From the NCBI RefSeq assembly GCF_900089775.1, contig NZ_FLOB01000013.1, positions 35,756 to 99,755 on the forward strand: DNA of 64,000 nucleotides, read 5' to 3'. Made by a program: the position numbers and the translations under genes. Positions 35,015 through 45,363 of this stretch are shown piece after piece. The notes below the pieces were generated by a model. It searched no databases. It had not been told where the DNA came from and was given only the letters and a program-made list of their open reading frames with translations. This DNA comes from Marinomonas spartinae (GTDB lineage Bacteria; Pseudomonadota; Gammaproteobacteria; Pseudomonadales; Marinomonadaceae). Position 1 is the stretch's first letter. Every line of letters begins with the position of its first letter.

Positions 35015-36400
35015 ATGAAATACATTTCGACTCGAGGTAAAGCGCCAGCTCTGTCTTTTAGTGATGTGCTGTTGGCAGGTTTGGCAAACGATGGTGGTTT
35101 ATATGTACCAGAAACCTTGCCACATTATAGCAAAGAAGAGATTGCTTCTTGGGCGGACCTGAGCTACCAAGAATTAGCGTTTAACGTCATGTGGCCGTTT
35201 GTGGAGGGGGATATCCCAGCGGATGCGTTTAAGTCCATGATCCACGATGCCTATGCAAACTTTAATCATCAAGCCATCGCCCCTATGGTGCAAACGGATA
35301 ACAACGAATGGGTTCTCGAATTATTCCGTGGCCCAACCCTTGCCTTTAAAGATTTTGCATTGCAATTACTTGGTCGATTGATGGATTACGTTTTATCTGA
35401 ACGTAATGAAAAATTAGTCATAATGGGCGCGACCTCGGGTGATACTGGGTCTGCCGCCATTGAAGGCTGTCGTCATTCAGATCGCTTAAATATTTTTATT
35501 TTGCACCCATACCAACGAGTATCAGAAGTACAGCGGCGCCAGATGACGACAGTCATTGACGATAATGTTTTCAATATCGCGGTAAAAGGTAATTTTGACG
35601 ACTGCCAAGGCATGGTAAAAGCCAGCTTTGCGGACCAGTCTTTTTTAAATGGTGCTAAGTTAGGGGCGGTTAACTCGATCAACTGGGCGCGCATTATGGC
35701 GCAGATCGTTTACTACTTTTCGTCCGCTTTGTCCGTTGGAGCCCCACATCGCAAAGTGTCTTTCTCTGTACCAACCGGAAATTTCGGGGATATTTTTGCG
35801 GGCTATTTGGCGAAAAAAATGGGCTTGCCGATTGATCAATTGGTGGTTGCGACAAACCAAAACGATATTCTTCACCGTGTTATCGCGCAAAACGATATGA
35901 GTCGTCAGTCATTGAACGTGACTCTATCGCCTAGTATGGACATTATGGTGTCCAGTAATTTTGAGCGCTTGTTATTTGATGCCCATGGCCGTGATGGTGC
36001 TGCGATTGATGATTTAATGTCGCGCTTTAATAAAGGCGATGTATCGCTGAATGATCAAGCTTGGTCTTATGTGAAAGAGCACTTTGATAGTTACAAAGTC
36101 GATGATGAGAAGACTTGTGACGTGATCGCGAAAGTCTTTGCTGATACACAGTATCTGCTTGACCCTCATACGGCGATTGGCCTTGAAGCAGCCCGTCAGT
36201 GTCGCAAAGATGCATCGGTCCCAATGATTACCTTAGCAACGGCTCACCCTGTGAAGTTTCCAGAAGCGGTAGAGAAAGCGGGTTGTCAAACGCCAGTGTT
36301 GCCTGAGCACATGAAAGATTTGTTCGAGCGTGAAGAGTCTTATACGGTGCTCGACAATAGCTTGAGTGACGTTCAAGCGTTTGTTTCTAATAATATCTAA
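35015..36400 (+). CDS. thrC: Threonine synthase
   Basis: 461-residue PLP enzyme converting phosphohomoserine to threonine. N-terminal MKYISTRG, PLP lysine in PTLAFKDFALQ, and GATSGDTGSAA for phosphate binding. The open frame starts at 34922 inside hom, but ATG 35015 gives the family N-terminus and follows AGAGAG. Forms the hom-thrC operon; thrB is not in the window. Confidence 0.96.
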   Translation: MKYISTRGKAPALSFSDVLLAGLANDGGLYVPETLPHYSKEEIASWADLSYQELAFNVMWPFVEGDIPADAFKSMIHDAYANFNHQAIAPMVQTDNNEWVLELFRGPTLAFKDFALQLLGRLMDYVLSERNEKLVIMGATSGDTGSAAIEGCRHSDRLNIFILHPYQRVSEVQRRQMTTVIDDNVFNIAVKGNFDDCQGMVKASFADQSFLNGAKLGAVNSINWARIMAQIVYYFSSALSVGAPHRKVSFSVPTGNFGDIFAGYLAKKMGLPIDQLVVATNQNDILHRVIAQNDMSRQSLNVTLSPSMDIMVSSNFERLLFDAHGRDGAAIDDLMSRFNKGDVSLNDQAWSYVKEHFDSYKVDDEKTCDVIAKVFADTQYLLDPHTAIGLEAARQCRKDASVPMITLATAHPVKFPEAVEKAGCQTPVLPEHMKDLFEREESYTVLDNSLSDVQAFVSNNI

Positions 36401-36407
36401 CCGTTAG

Positions 36408-36436
36408 AGAGCCCGTTGGTTTACGCGGGCTCTTTT
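36408..36436 (+). terminator. Terminator of hom-thrC
   Basis: AGAGCCCG, 10-nt loop, CGGGCTCT followed by TTT. Confidence 0.85.
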
Positions 36437-36460
36437 CATTTCCAATAAGTAAATCAATCT

Positions 36461-37213
36461 ATGAACCTCATTATTTTAGACCCTAAGCAATCTCTGGGGG
36501 AGGGTGTGTATGCGCTGTCCGATCGCCAACAGCTGCACATTAGTCATGTCATCAAGGCCTCATCGGGGGATATCCTCCGTGTAGGGGGGTTGAATGGCAA
36601 GATTGGTGAAGGGGTATATCAAGCGCCAGATAAGGAGCCCAAGGGCGATCGTGTTAATGGTACAGGGACCATACATTCCCTCTCGCTTACCTTAGAACCG
36701 CCAGCGCCCTTGCCTATAGTGGTTGTGATGGCGTTGCCTCGCCCGAATATGTTGAAGCGGACATTACAAAACATGAGTGCAATGGGCGTGAAAGAAATTT
36801 ACCTGATTCACTCGGCGAAAGTGGAAAAGAGTTATTGGCAAAGCCCTGTTGTGCAGCCTGATGTGATTGACTCGGTACTCTTGGAAGGGTTGGAGCAAGC
36901 AAAGGATACCATGATGCCTAAGTGTCAGTTGGTGCCTCGTTTCCGTCCTTTTGTTGAAGATCAGTTGCCTGAGATTCTGGAAGGAAAGAAGGGGTTGTTA
37001 GCGCATCCTTATCAAGCTCAAGCTTGTCCTGTGAATCTTCATGAGCCAAGTGTGTTGGCTCTTGGCCCAGAGGGCGGCTGGAACGAGTTTGAGGTGACTA
37101 AATGGCTAGCGGCGGGAATGGAGTCGGTGCATCTTGGAGAGCGGATTTTGCGTGTCGAAACCGTGGTACCTGTCTTGCTGTCACGTTTATATCCAGCAGG
37201 GTTATCGTCATAG
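36461..37213 (+). CDS. rsmE: 16S rRNA (uracil1498-N3)-methyltransferase RsmE
   Basis: 250-residue SPOUT enzyme: N-terminal PUA-like domain, then the knot motif ALGPEGGWNEFE and the LGERILRVETV end typical of RsmE. It methylates U1498 in mature 30S subunits. The ribosome site before ATG 36461 is weak. Confidence 0.92.
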   Translation: MNLIILDPKQSLGEGVYALSDRQQLHISHVIKASSGDILRVGGLNGKIGEGVYQAPDKEPKGDRVNGTGTIHSLSLTLEPPAPLPIVVVMALPRPNMLKRTLQNMSAMGVKEIYLIHSAKVEKSYWQSPVVQPDVIDSVLLEGLEQAKDTMMPKCQLVPRFRPFVEDQLPEILEGKKGLLAHPYQAQACPVNLHEPSVLALGPEGGWNEFEVTKWLAAGMESVHLGERILRVETVVPVLLSRLYPAGLSS

Positions 37214-37263
37214 GAAAATGAAAGTTGTTAGCCCATTGGTAAGGTTTTAATGGGTTCAGCCAT

Positions 37264-37303
37264 AAAAAAATCCCCCAACACTTTTGGTGTTGGGGGATTT
37301 TTT
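37264..37303. terminator. Bidirectional terminator rsmE / MFS transporter
   Basis: A7, TCCCCCAACAC, 5-nt loop, GTGTTGGGGGA, T7: a near-perfect palindrome between convergent genes. Confidence 0.95.
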
Positions 37304-37338
37304 ATTGAAGCGGTTTGCTGAAACCACTTATTCCATAA

Positions 37339-38571
37339 TTAGCTTTTAGCTGGCTTGGAGCCAATCAAACCATAGTAGGCAATGTACAAGTAACAAACCA
37401 CTGGCATGATGAAAGAGGCTTGTAGACCAATGTGATCAGCAAGCGAACCTTGAATCACAGGCAAAATGGCACCACCTACAATGGCAAGACAAAGTAACCC
37501 CGAGCCTTGGCTTGTTTGAGGGCCTAAGTCTTTTAGTGCCAAACTGAAGATGGTTGGGAACATGATTGAGTTAAATAAACCAATCACTAACACAGACCAC
37601 ATAGCCACGTGACCGTCATTCATAATGGTGCTGATCAAGAGCAAAATCGCGACACTGGCGTTAATCGCAAGCAGTTTGCCAGCCGACATACGTTGCATTA
37701 ACACGGCACCAATAAAGCGACCAACCATTGCACCGCCCCAGTAGTAAGCTACGTAATGGGCTGCTGTGGCTTCTGGTAAGTTGGCGATATTTTTTAAGCC
37801 AAAGAAGTTAACCAATAAGCTACCAATAGACACTTCCGCGCCGACATACATAAAGATGCCAACTGCTCCTAACACCAAATGGCGATGTTTTAAAATGCTG
37901 ATAGTCGGAGCTGCTGTGTCGTCTGCTTGCTCTTCTTCAGGTTTAGGCAGATGGATGCGAGTAAAGATAAAGGCCAGTGCTAATAGAATGACCGCTAAGC
38001 CGATGTATGGAACGATAACACTTTCCGCTTCTTGTGCCTTACTGGCGTATTGACCGACGACAGTAAATAGCAAGGCACCACCCACTAATGGAGCAACAGT
38101 GGTGCCTAATGAGTTAAAGGCTTGAGAAAGTGTCAAACGGCTAGAAGCGGTTTCTGATGGGCCCATTACGGTAACAAGTGGGTTCGCTGCAACCTGAAGA
38201 ATGGTAATGCCTGCTGCCAGTACGAACAGCGCCCCTAAAAAGACTATGTAAAGTTGTGCTTTGGCGGCAGCAACAAACAATAAGCAGCCAGCAGCAGCAA
38301 TCATCAAGCCAATGCCAATACCCCGTTGAAAGCCTACCTTTTTGACCAAGTTACCGGCCGGAATGGAGATAATGAAGTAAGCCCCAAAGAAGCAAAATTG
38401 GATCAACATTGCTTGGGTATAGGAGAGGTCAAAGACTCCTTTTAAGTGGGGGATCAATATATCGTTGAGCGAGGTAATAAAACCCCACATGAAAAATAAT
38501 GATGTTAAGGCTGTAAGCGCAAATCGGTAATTTGGCTGGCCTTTTGCCGCATCTTGGGAATATGTTGTCAT
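37339..38571 (-). CDS. Sugar MFS transporter, FucP/GluP family
   Basis: 410 residues, twelve hydrophobic helices in two halves around a charged loop (about 205-225). [18 protein letters not shown] in helix 1 and [14 protein letters not shown] with [13 protein letters not shown] in helix 4-5 are signatures of the FucP-GluP proton/sugar symporters. The sugar (fucose, glucose or galactose) is not decided. No sugar-catabolic genes or regulator are adjacent. Confidence 0.88.
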   Translation of the reverse strand: MTTYSQDAAKGQPNYRFALTALTSLFFMWGFITSLNDILIPHLKGVFDLSYTQAMLIQFCFFGAYFIISIPAGNLVKKVGFQRGIGIGLMIAAAGCLLFVAAAKAQLYIVFLGALFVLAAGITILQVAANPLVTVMGPSETASSRLTLSQAFNSLGTTVAPLVGGALLFTVVGQYASKAQEAESVIVPYIGLAVILLALAFIFTRIHLPKPEEEQADDTAAPTISILKHRHLVLGAVGIFMYVGAEVSIGSLLVNFFGLKNIANLPEATAAHYVAYYWGGAMVGRFIGAVLMQRMSAGKLLAINASVAILLLISTIMNDGHVAMWSVLVIGLFNSIMFPTIFSLALKDLGPQTSQGSGLLCLAIVGGAILPVIQGSLADHIGLQASFIMPVVCYLYIAYYGLIGSKPAKS

Positions 38572-38961
38572 AATTTTTTCCGATAAGTGTTAAAGAGAAA
38601 GCTTAATTTTTATCTTTAGATTTTTTAAACACTTTATCTTTGGGCATAGGGGGATTGAACAGTAGTTCTAGCCCAAATCAAAAAAGCGGCTAATCGTAGC
38701 ATTGGAATATCGACAATGTGTGTAAAAGGGGCTTGGATTATTTGATAAACCTATATCCTTCCTTTTTTATTTCATTAGTGTAAGGAAGTCTTGCGGAATT
38801 TTACGCGATTGTAATGAAATTGACGCGGATTTAGATAGAAACGGCTCTAATTAATAGTGCTAGATCGATGAATAGGTCATGACTCTGTCAATCTTGGGTT
38901 AACGCTTTATGTTATTATCTAGCGCTGACTAAAATTTCATCTGTGGACTGTCTAAAGTTTT
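38572..38961. other. Divergent intergenic region transporter / recJ
   Basis: About 390 bp, AT-rich, no gene, RNA or repeat recognised. It should contain both promoters; I found no well-spaced hexamer pair that I would commit to. Confidence 0.4.
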
Positions 38962-40686
38962 ATGCGCATTGAACGTCGCCCCATATTAACGAAAAACAAT
39001 CATTTTCCTAGCACCATGCCCCCGACCTTGCAGCGTGTATTGATGTCTCGGGAGGTGAGCTCTGTTGACGAACTGGATTATCGGCTCCCACGTTTAATGC
39101 GTCCGGAACCTCTTTTTGGCTTAACCGATGCTGCGAACATTTTGGCGGATGCCATTGTAGCAGGTCAGAAAATTCTTATTGTCGGAGACTTTGATGCGGA
39201 TGGTGCCACCAGCACCAGCTTAGGCATACTGGCATTAGAAGCGATGGGGGCTATTGCGCCGGAGTATTTAGTGCCCAACCGCTTTGAGTTTGGTTATGGC
39301 CTCACGCCTGAAATTGTGGAGGTAGCCAAAGACAAACAGCCTGCTGTCCTGATCACGGTGGATAACGGCATTGCCAGTATCGATGGGGTATTCGCTGCAA
39401 AGTCCTATGGTATGAAGGTGGTGGTAACGGATCACCATTTACCGGGTGCGGCGCTGCCGCAAGCCGACGCGATCGTCAACCCCAACCACCCACAATGTGG
39501 CTTTGAAAGCAAAAATCTGGCGGGTGTCGGGGTGATTTTTTATGTCATGAGCGCGTTGCGTGCCGAACTCAAGCGTCGCCATTGGTTCGAAGAACAGCAT
39601 ATAGCCATGCCGAATTTGGCAGAGTATTTGGATTTGGTGGCGTTAGGGACGGTCGCGGATGTGGTGCCCCTAGACAGTAATAACCGCATTTTGGTGCAGC
39701 AAGGTATTAAACGTATCCAAGCGGGCCAAGCTCGTCCTGGCATTTTGGCCCTATTAGAGGTTGGGCGCCGTGACCATACACAATTAAAGGCGTCTGATCT
39801 GGGATTTGTGGTTGGCCCAAGGCTCAATGCGGCTGGACGCCTTGACGATATGTCGGTGGGAATTGAGTGTTTGCTTGCCGTACATTCTCATCAAGCACGT
39901 CAATTGGCTCAGCAGTTAGATCAATTCAACAGAGAGCGAAAAACCATAGAAGCGGACATGAAAGAGCAAGCTGAATTGGCATTGGCCTCTCTGAAAGAGG
40001 ATGCGCAAGCCATGCCTAATGGTATGTGCTTTTATGACCCAGATTGGCATCAAGGGGTGATTGGGATTTTAGCCTCACGAATGAAAGAGAAGTGCCATCG
40101 ACCGGTGATTGCTTTTGCGCGAGTTTCAGAGGATGAGCTTAAAGGCTCGGCTCGGTCGATACCCGGAGTGCATATTCGTGATGCGTTGGATTTATTGGCA
40201 AAGCGTTATCCTCAGCTGCTAAGTAAATTTGGTGGTCATGCAATGGCTGCAGGCATGTCGATCAAAGAGTCCCATTATGAGGCATTTCGTTTGGCGTTTG
40301 ATGTCATTATCAGTGAATGGGTGACGCCAGAACAGTTGGAAGCCGTTGCCTGGACCGATGGGCCACTGGCACCTGAAGATTTCAGTTTAAGTTTTGCCGA
40401 GCAAGTGCGTTTATCTGGGCCTTGGGGGCAAGCGTTTCCTGAGCCGAGTTTTGATGGGGTATTTGATATTTTGCAGCAGCGCCTTGTGGGGGAAAAGCAT
40501 TTGAAGTTGATGGTGCGTGAACCCAATAGTGGCTTACTGCTGGATGCGATTCGCTTTTTTGTGGACTTGGAACAGTGGCCCAATGAGCAGTGCAAGCAAG
40601 CGCACTTGGTCTATAAACTGGATATCAATGAGTTTCGGGGCCAGCGCAATTTACAGCTATTGGTCGACCATATTGAACCAGCCTAA
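38962..40686 (+). CDS. recJ: Single-strand-specific exonuclease RecJ
   Basis: 574-residue 5'-3' ssDNA exonuclease (E. coli 577). DHH-family motifs are DFDADG at 76-81, VTDHH at 155-159 and GVGVIF; the DHHA1 region has GGHAMAAG, and an OB-fold follows. Used in mismatch and recombinational repair. Confidence 0.96.
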   Translation: MRIERRPILTKNNHFPSTMPPTLQRVLMSREVSSVDELDYRLPRLMRPEPLFGLTDAANILADAIVAGQKILIVGDFDADGATSTSLGILALEAMGAIAPEYLVPNRFEFGYGLTPEIVEVAKDKQPAVLITVDNGIASIDGVFAAKSYGMKVVVTDHHLPGAALPQADAIVNPNHPQCGFESKNLAGVGVIFYVMSALRAELKRRHWFEEQHIAMPNLAEYLDLVALGTVADVVPLDSNNRILVQQGIKRIQAGQARPGILALLEVGRRDHTQLKASDLGFVVGPRLNAAGRLDDMSVGIECLLAVHSHQARQLAQQLDQFNRERKTIEADMKEQAELALASLKEDAQAMPNGMCFYDPDWHQGVIGILASRMKEKCHRPVIAFARVSEDELKGSARSIPGVHIRDALDLLAKRYPQLLSKFGGHAMAAGMSIKESHYEAFRLAFDVIISEWVTPEQLEAVAWTDGPLAPEDFSLSFAEQVRLSGPWGQAFPEPSFDGVFDILQQRLVGEKHLKLMVREPNSGLLLDAIRFFVDLEQWPNEQCKQAHLVYKLDINEFRGQRNLQLLVDHIEPA

Positions 40687-40803
40687 TGTCGTTTCAGGTT
40701 TTGTCAGAGAAGAAAAAATCACCAAGCTGCCTATCCAGCAAAAAGTTGAGGTATAATGCCTCTCCCTCAATCCACCACTTATTAATTTTGCAGGAGTTCA
40801 TCC

Positions 40804-41646
40804 ATGACTGCACAGGTTCTTGACGGCAAGCTTTGCGCCAAAGAAACCGAAACCCGTCTGCAAGCGCAAGTTGCACAGCTGAAAGAGCACACAGGCGGCA
40901 CCCCTATTTTGGCAACCATTCTTGTTGGAGCGGATCCAGCTTCCGCGACCTATGTAAAAATGAAAGGCAATGCTTGTCGTCGTGTTGGTATGGATTCAAT
41001 GGCGATAGAATTGCCGGAGACCACCACCACTGAGCAACTGCTTGCTAAAATTCAAGAACTGAATAACAACTCGGATGTGCATGGTATTTTGCTTCAGCAT
41101 CCCGTACCAGCGCAAATTGATGAGCGCTTGTGTTTTGATGCGATCGCCGCTCATAAAGATGTTGATGGTGTGACTTGTCTTGGTTTTGGCCGTATGGCTA
41201 TGCAAGAGCCAGCTTATGGTGCTGCGACACCTGCTGGCATTATGCGTTTGCTGGAGGCCTACGATGTAAATCTGGAAGGTAAGCACGTTGTGGTTGTGGG
41301 TCGTAGTCCCATTCTGGGTAAGCCAATGGCGATGATGATGCTGAATGCCAATGCGACAGTAACGATTTGCCATTCTCGTACGCAAAATCTCCCCGACTTT
41401 ATTAAACAAGCGGATGTGATCGTTGGAGCGGTAGGTAAGCCGGAATTTATTAAAGCCGAATGGATCAAAGATGGCGCCATCGTTGTCGATGCGGGTTACC
41501 ATCCAGGTGGCGTAGGAGACATTGAGCTGGCGCCATTAGTTGACCGTGTGGCCGCTTACACGCCTGTTCCTGGTGGAGTGGGTCCGATGACAATCAACAC
41601 CTTGATTTTACAAACACTCGAGTCAGGTCTTAAACAGCTGGCTTGA
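40804..41646 (+). CDS. folD: Methylene-THF dehydrogenase/cyclohydrolase FolD
   Basis: 280-residue bifunctional one-carbon enzyme. The [14 protein letters not shown] segment contains the catalytic Lys, then [13 protein letters not shown](P)-binding [15 protein letters not shown], and [17 protein letters not shown] precedes the ATG, and a TATAAT at 40752-40757 may be the -10. Confidence 0.97.
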   Translation: MTAQVLDGKLCAKETETRLQAQVAQLKEHTGGTPILATILVGADPASATYVKMKGNACRRVGMDSMAIELPETTTTEQLLAKIQELNNNSDVHGILLQHPVPAQIDERLCFDAIAAHKDVDGVTCLGFGRMAMQEPAYGAATPAGIMRLLEAYDVNLEGKHVVVVGRSPILGKPMAMMMLNANATVTICHSRTQNLPDFIKQADVIVGAVGKPEFIKAEWIKDGAIVVDAGYHPGGVGDIELAPLVDRVAAYTPVPGGVGPMTINTLILQTLESGLKQLA

Positions 41647-41667
41647 AACTCTCATAATACTTCCCCA

Positions 41668-41820
41668 TATTAGAGGGTGTCGCAAAAGGTAGCGAGCGAA
41701 GATAAGGCAAGGCAAAAATCGCTGAAAAAGCAGAGTTTATACATACCTATAAATGAGCATTTTGAGGCGGTTTTTAACACTGAATTATCAAGCACAGTAG
41801 TTTTGCAACAGCCTCTATTA
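41668..41820. mobile_element. MITE-like palindromic element, copy B
   Basis: The element proper is 41673-41815 (143 bp), with terminal inverted repeats GAGGGTGTCGCAAAA / TTTTGCAACAGCCTC (13/15) and an inner pair AAAAATCGC / GCGGTTTTT. It is flanked by exact TATTA direct repeats (41668-41672, 41816-41820). It shares its core and both ends' first and last GAG/CTC with copy A, but the stem sequences differ with matching changes on both arms. It lies just after folD. Confidence 0.82.
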
Positions 41821-41845
41821 TCTAAATGGATAGTATAAAATAGGG

Positions 41846-41875
41846 AGCCGTGCCTAAGTCGGGTACGGCTTCTTG
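41846..41875 (+). terminator. Hairpin downstream of folD
   Basis: AGCCGTGCC, 7-nt loop, GGTACGGCT (one G-T), followed by TCTTGCTTT. Plausible terminator for transcripts passing the MITE. Confidence 0.55.
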
Positions 41876-41965
41876 CTTTGCAGCCTTTGCTCTGATTTCA
41901 AAAGCGCTATGTTTCAAGAGCAATATAGGTTTTTCTTAAAGTGAACAGAAATAGGTAGACATTCC

Positions 41966-42556
41966 ATGTCCACAGAAATGTTAAAAGACGCGTTAGATTT
42001 TGACCTCATTGCTGACGTGTTTGTCACCGAATCCATTACCGCGTCACCCGCCGAATTACATGGTCAATTATGTGGCTATCTGGCATCTGGTGTTGCCTTG
42101 CCATTAGAAGATTGGCTCACCATGGTGGTAGAGTTTTGTGATATTGAAGGCTGGCAAGAAGAGGCGAGTCGTGCCGCGATTGTGGAGCTTTATACCGCGA
42201 CACTGACCCTGTTCCAAAATGGTGAATACGCTCTTGTTCCTTGTATCAGTGACGATGATTCGCCCCTAAGCGAGCGTGGAACAACATTGTCGCAATGGGC
42301 GCATGGCTTCTTGGCGGGCTATGGTTTGTCGGGCCAAAAGAAAGATTTATCCGAAGAAACCAAGCAAATTCTACGTGATTTTGCCAATATTTCTGGTATG
42401 AAAGCGCAAATGGAAACCCTAGAAGAGAACAATGATAATGAGGCGGATTTGACCGAGTTGGTTGAATACGCTCGTTTGTCGGCCATGATGCTCTATTCTG
42501 AGCACCATGAAGTGAATCCAGATGTGGATCATACCAAACAATCTTCAATACACTAA
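41966..42556 (+). CDS. ygfB: UPF0149 family protein YgfB
   Basis: 196-residue all-helical protein of the YgfB family (ELHGQLCGYLASG; WAHGFLAGYG), acidic, no membrane segment. It lies directly upstream of pepP as in E. coli and Pseudomonas. Its role is poorly defined in general; in Pseudomonas it modulates ampDh3 expression (literature knowledge, not tested here). Confidence 0.9.
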   Translation: MSTEMLKDALDFDLIADVFVTESITASPAELHGQLCGYLASGVALPLEDWLTMVVEFCDIEGWQEEASRAAIVELYTATLTLFQNGEYALVPCISDDDSPLSERGTTLSQWAHGFLAGYGLSGQKKDLSEETKQILRDFANISGMKAQMETLEENNDNEADLTELVEYARLSAMMLYSEHHEVNPDVDHTKQSSIH

Positions 42557-42615
42557 TCCCAAGTTATCGTGTCGGCTAGCGTGATGGACGGCCAATCAAT
42601 ATAAGAGAGAGTAGG

Positions 42616-43938
42616 ATGAATACAGAAAGTCTGATAGTAGAGAAGCACACATACCAAGCTCGTCGTCAGCGTTTGATTGAGTCACTTCCAAACAACGCGG
42701 TCGCCATTATTCGCACAGGTGAGCTTGCTACTCGTAATAATGATTGTGAATACGAATTTCGTCCTCACAGTAGTTTCTTCTATTTAACTGGGTTTCCTGA
42801 GCCCAGTGCCTATGCCTTGATCAAGGGCAACGGTGATACGCTTCTGGTGACGTTACCTAAAGACCCGGAAAGAGAGCAATGGGACGGCTTTCGTTATGGT
42901 GTAGAGGGCGCGATGAAGGAATTTGGTGTGAATGACGCCACTACCACTGATGAACTGGATAAGACTGCATTGGCATTTTTAGACGGTGCAGAACAGGTTG
43001 CGTTTTTATTCGGTGATGACCATCTGCGTCAACAGCTGATGGGCTGGCGCGATCAATTGGCTGCCCGCGCCCGCGCGGGGGCGGTCGCGCCGACTAGTTT
43101 GATTGATTTGACTCCTTATATTGCTGAGATGCGCTTGCACAAAGACGAAGAAGAAATTGTCTTATTGGAAAAAGCGGCTCAAATCAGCGTAGAAGCGCAT
43201 AAACAAGCCATGCGAACCGTTCGTCCAGGTATGAAAGAGTACGAGCTAGAAGCAGAATTAAATTATGTCTTTATGAAGTCTGGCGCGCGTCAGCCTGCTT
43301 ATAACAATATTGTCGCCTCTGGCAGTAATGCCTGTGTATTGCATTACATCCAAAATGACCAAACCATTAAGCAAGATGATCTTATCCTAATTGATGCGGG
43401 GGCGGAGTATGGCTGTTATGCTGGAGATATTACCCGTACCTTCCCAGCCAGTGGGAAATTCACCGAGCCCCAAGCCATCTTATATCAAGTGGTGTTGGAC
43501 GCTTATCATGCAGGCATGAAAGAGCTTAATGTGGGGACGCCTTATGAGTCTTATCATAATGCGGCAGTCAGAGTGTTGACGCAGGGCTTGGTCGAACATG
43601 GATTGCTAAAAGGGGAAGTGGATTCCCTGATCGAAAGCAAAGCCTACCGTGATTTCTATATGCACAATACGGGACATTGGTTAGGCTTGGATGTGCATGA
43701 TTGTGGTGCCTATAAAATCAATGGCGAGTCCCGTTTATTGGAAGAAGGCATGACCTTGACCATAGAGCCTGGTCTCTATGTTTCACCCGATAATGAATCC
43801 GTAGATCAAAAGTGGCGTGGTATCGGTATTCGCATTGAAGACGATATTTTGATCCGCAAAGAAGGGCCCTATGTACTCACCCATGGTCTGCCAAAAGAGA
43901 TTGCTGAAATAGAAGCTTTTATGGCAGAAAACCGATAG
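42616..43938 (+). CDS. pepP: Xaa-Pro aminopeptidase PepP
   Basis: 440-residue M24B metallopeptidase removing N-terminal residues before proline. Metal ligands occur in LIDAGAEYGCYAGDITRT, HNTGHWLGLDVHD, LTIEPGLY and GIRIEDD. N-terminal creatinase-like domain over about 1-170. GAGAGTAGG precedes ATG 42616. A hairpin CAGCCTAT/ATAGGCTG follows at 43961-43994. Confidence 0.95.
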   Translation: MNTESLIVEKHTYQARRQRLIESLPNNAVAIIRTGELATRNNDCEYEFRPHSSFFYLTGFPEPSAYALIKGNGDTLLVTLPKDPEREQWDGFRYGVEGAMKEFGVNDATTTDELDKTALAFLDGAEQVAFLFGDDHLRQQLMGWRDQLAARARAGAVAPTSLIDLTPYIAEMRLHKDEEEIVLLEKAAQISVEAHKQAMRTVRPGMKEYELEAELNYVFMKSGARQPAYNNIVASGSNACVLHYIQNDQTIKQDDLILIDAGAEYGCYAGDITRTFPASGKFTEPQAILYQVVLDAYHAGMKELNVGTPYESYHNAAVRVLTQGLVEHGLLKGEVDSLIESKAYRDFYMHNTGHWLGLDVHDCGAYKINGESRLLEEGMTLTIEPGLYVSPDNESVDQKWRGIGIRIEDDILIRKEGPYVLTHGLPKEIAEIEAFMAENR

Positions 43939-44032
43939 CAAGCAATATGATAAAACTAGTCAGCCTATGACGTTGTTAGTCAGCTGATAGGCTGCAGTAA
44001 CCTGATGAATCACAATAAATGGAGCAGTAAAG

Positions 44033-45238
44033 ATGGCAAAGCAATACGATGTAATAGTGGTCGGAGCCGGTATGGTTGGCGCACTCGCTGGAATTTTGCT
44101 TGCTCAGTCATCGTTACGTGTTGCTATTATTGATAAAAACGATGGACGTTATCCCCTGTCCACACCACCACATTATGATGCGCGAGTCAGTGCTCTTTCT
44201 AGTCAATCTAAGACGCTCCTTGAGTCGTCTGGGGCGTGGCAACGTATTGATCAAAATCGTCTGGCGGCCTACAACAACATGGTTGTCTGGGATGGCTTAG
44301 GACAAGGCTACATTGACTTTAATGCGCAAAAAGCTGCCATGCCGGAATTAGGGCACTTGGTCGAAAACAATGTCTTATGTGATGCCTTAATAGAGCAAGC
44401 TAAACAAGAGTCGAACATTGATTTATACTTTGAAGAAACCTTGGCATCTCATCAGTTAAGTGACGCGGGCGTTAAGGTGGAGTTGGCTTCTGGTCTTCCG
44501 TTAGAGGCACAAACCCTGATTGCCGCAGATGGTGCCTTGTCTTTACTGAGAACGCAAAATGCGTTCGATACGGTAGAGTGGGATTACGGTCATCATGCGA
44601 TTGTTGCGACCTTAGAAATAGACCATTTCCATGAGAATACGGCGTGGCAGTGTTTTGGTGAAGAGGGGATTTTGGCGTTTCTCCCCTTGCCGGATGTAGA
44701 TGATCGACACTTCGTCTCAATTGTTTGGTCGGTGCCGCCTAAAGAAAGTGATGCCTTAATGGCGCTTGATGACAACGCGTTTGCCACCCGTTTGCATTAT
44801 GCCATTGGTAAGCGCTTTAAGGTGTTAGGGCTAACCACGAAACGCTATGCGATTCCACTGCGTCAGCGTCATGCGAAGCAGTATGTTAAGTCAGGTCTAG
44901 CCTTGATTGGTGATGCTGCACACACCATTCATCCGTTAGCAGGGCAGGGAGCGAACTTAGGTTTTGGTGATGTGAAAGCGCTGGTGGCGGTACTGACAAA
45001 AGCAAAAAAACGTGGTGAACACCTTGGGCAGTCTCGGGTATTAAGGCGTTTTCAGCGTGCGCGTATGTTAGATAATATTGCGATGGCTGCTGGTATGGAA
45101 AGTTTCAAACGTTTGTTTGCAACGCAAAACCCCCTTATTGTGCAACTGCGCAATATAGGAATGAAAGGATTTCATAATACGCCAACGTTAAAACAAAAGC
45201 TGGTGGCTAGGGCTGCTGGTTTATCCTCTTTCTCCTAG
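44033..45238 (+). CDS. Ubiquinone-biosynthesis FAD hydroxylase (UbiH/UbiI family)
   Basis: 401-residue flavoprotein: GAGMVGALAG FAD loop, ARVSALS near 57, and GDAAHTIHPLAGQGANLGFGD. The C-terminal NPLIVQLRNIGM region and the AMAAGMESFKRLF motif resemble UbiI (VisC, C5 hydroxylase) more than UbiH. E. coli has ubiH and ubiI in tandem after pepP; here a single gene follows. A broad-specificity hydroxylase or a partner elsewhere are both possible, so no symbol is given. Confidence 0.85.
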   Translation: MAKQYDVIVVGAGMVGALAGILLAQSSLRVAIIDKNDGRYPLSTPPHYDARVSALSSQSKTLLESSGAWQRIDQNRLAAYNNMVVWDGLGQGYIDFNAQKAAMPELGHLVENNVLCDALIEQAKQESNIDLYFEETLASHQLSDAGVKVELASGLPLEAQTLIAADGALSLLRTQNAFDTVEWDYGHHAIVATLEIDHFHENTAWQCFGEEGILAFLPLPDVDDRHFVSIVWSVPPKESDALMALDDNAFATRLHYAIGKRFKVLGLTTKRYAIPLRQRHAKQYVKSGLALIGDAAHTIHPLAGQGANLGFGDVKALVAVLTKAKKRGEHLGQSRVLRRFQRARMLDNIAMAAGMESFKRLFATQNPLIVQLRNIGMKGFHNTPTLKQKLVARAAGLSSFS

Positions 45239-45363
45239 CCATAAGGCAGCGGAATAAATATTATTGAGCCGGATTGCAAAACGCTACTTTTTTGAGATTG
45301 CAAAGTCCATACTGTGACATAGGCTGATGTTGTCTTATTGATAAGAAGTAGAGGCAGTGCTTT

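Noticed and set aside
43961..43994. Terminator after pepP
   Set aside because: The CAGCCTAT/ATAGGCTG stem has an 18-nt loop and no T tract, so it is kept only as a hairpin note.
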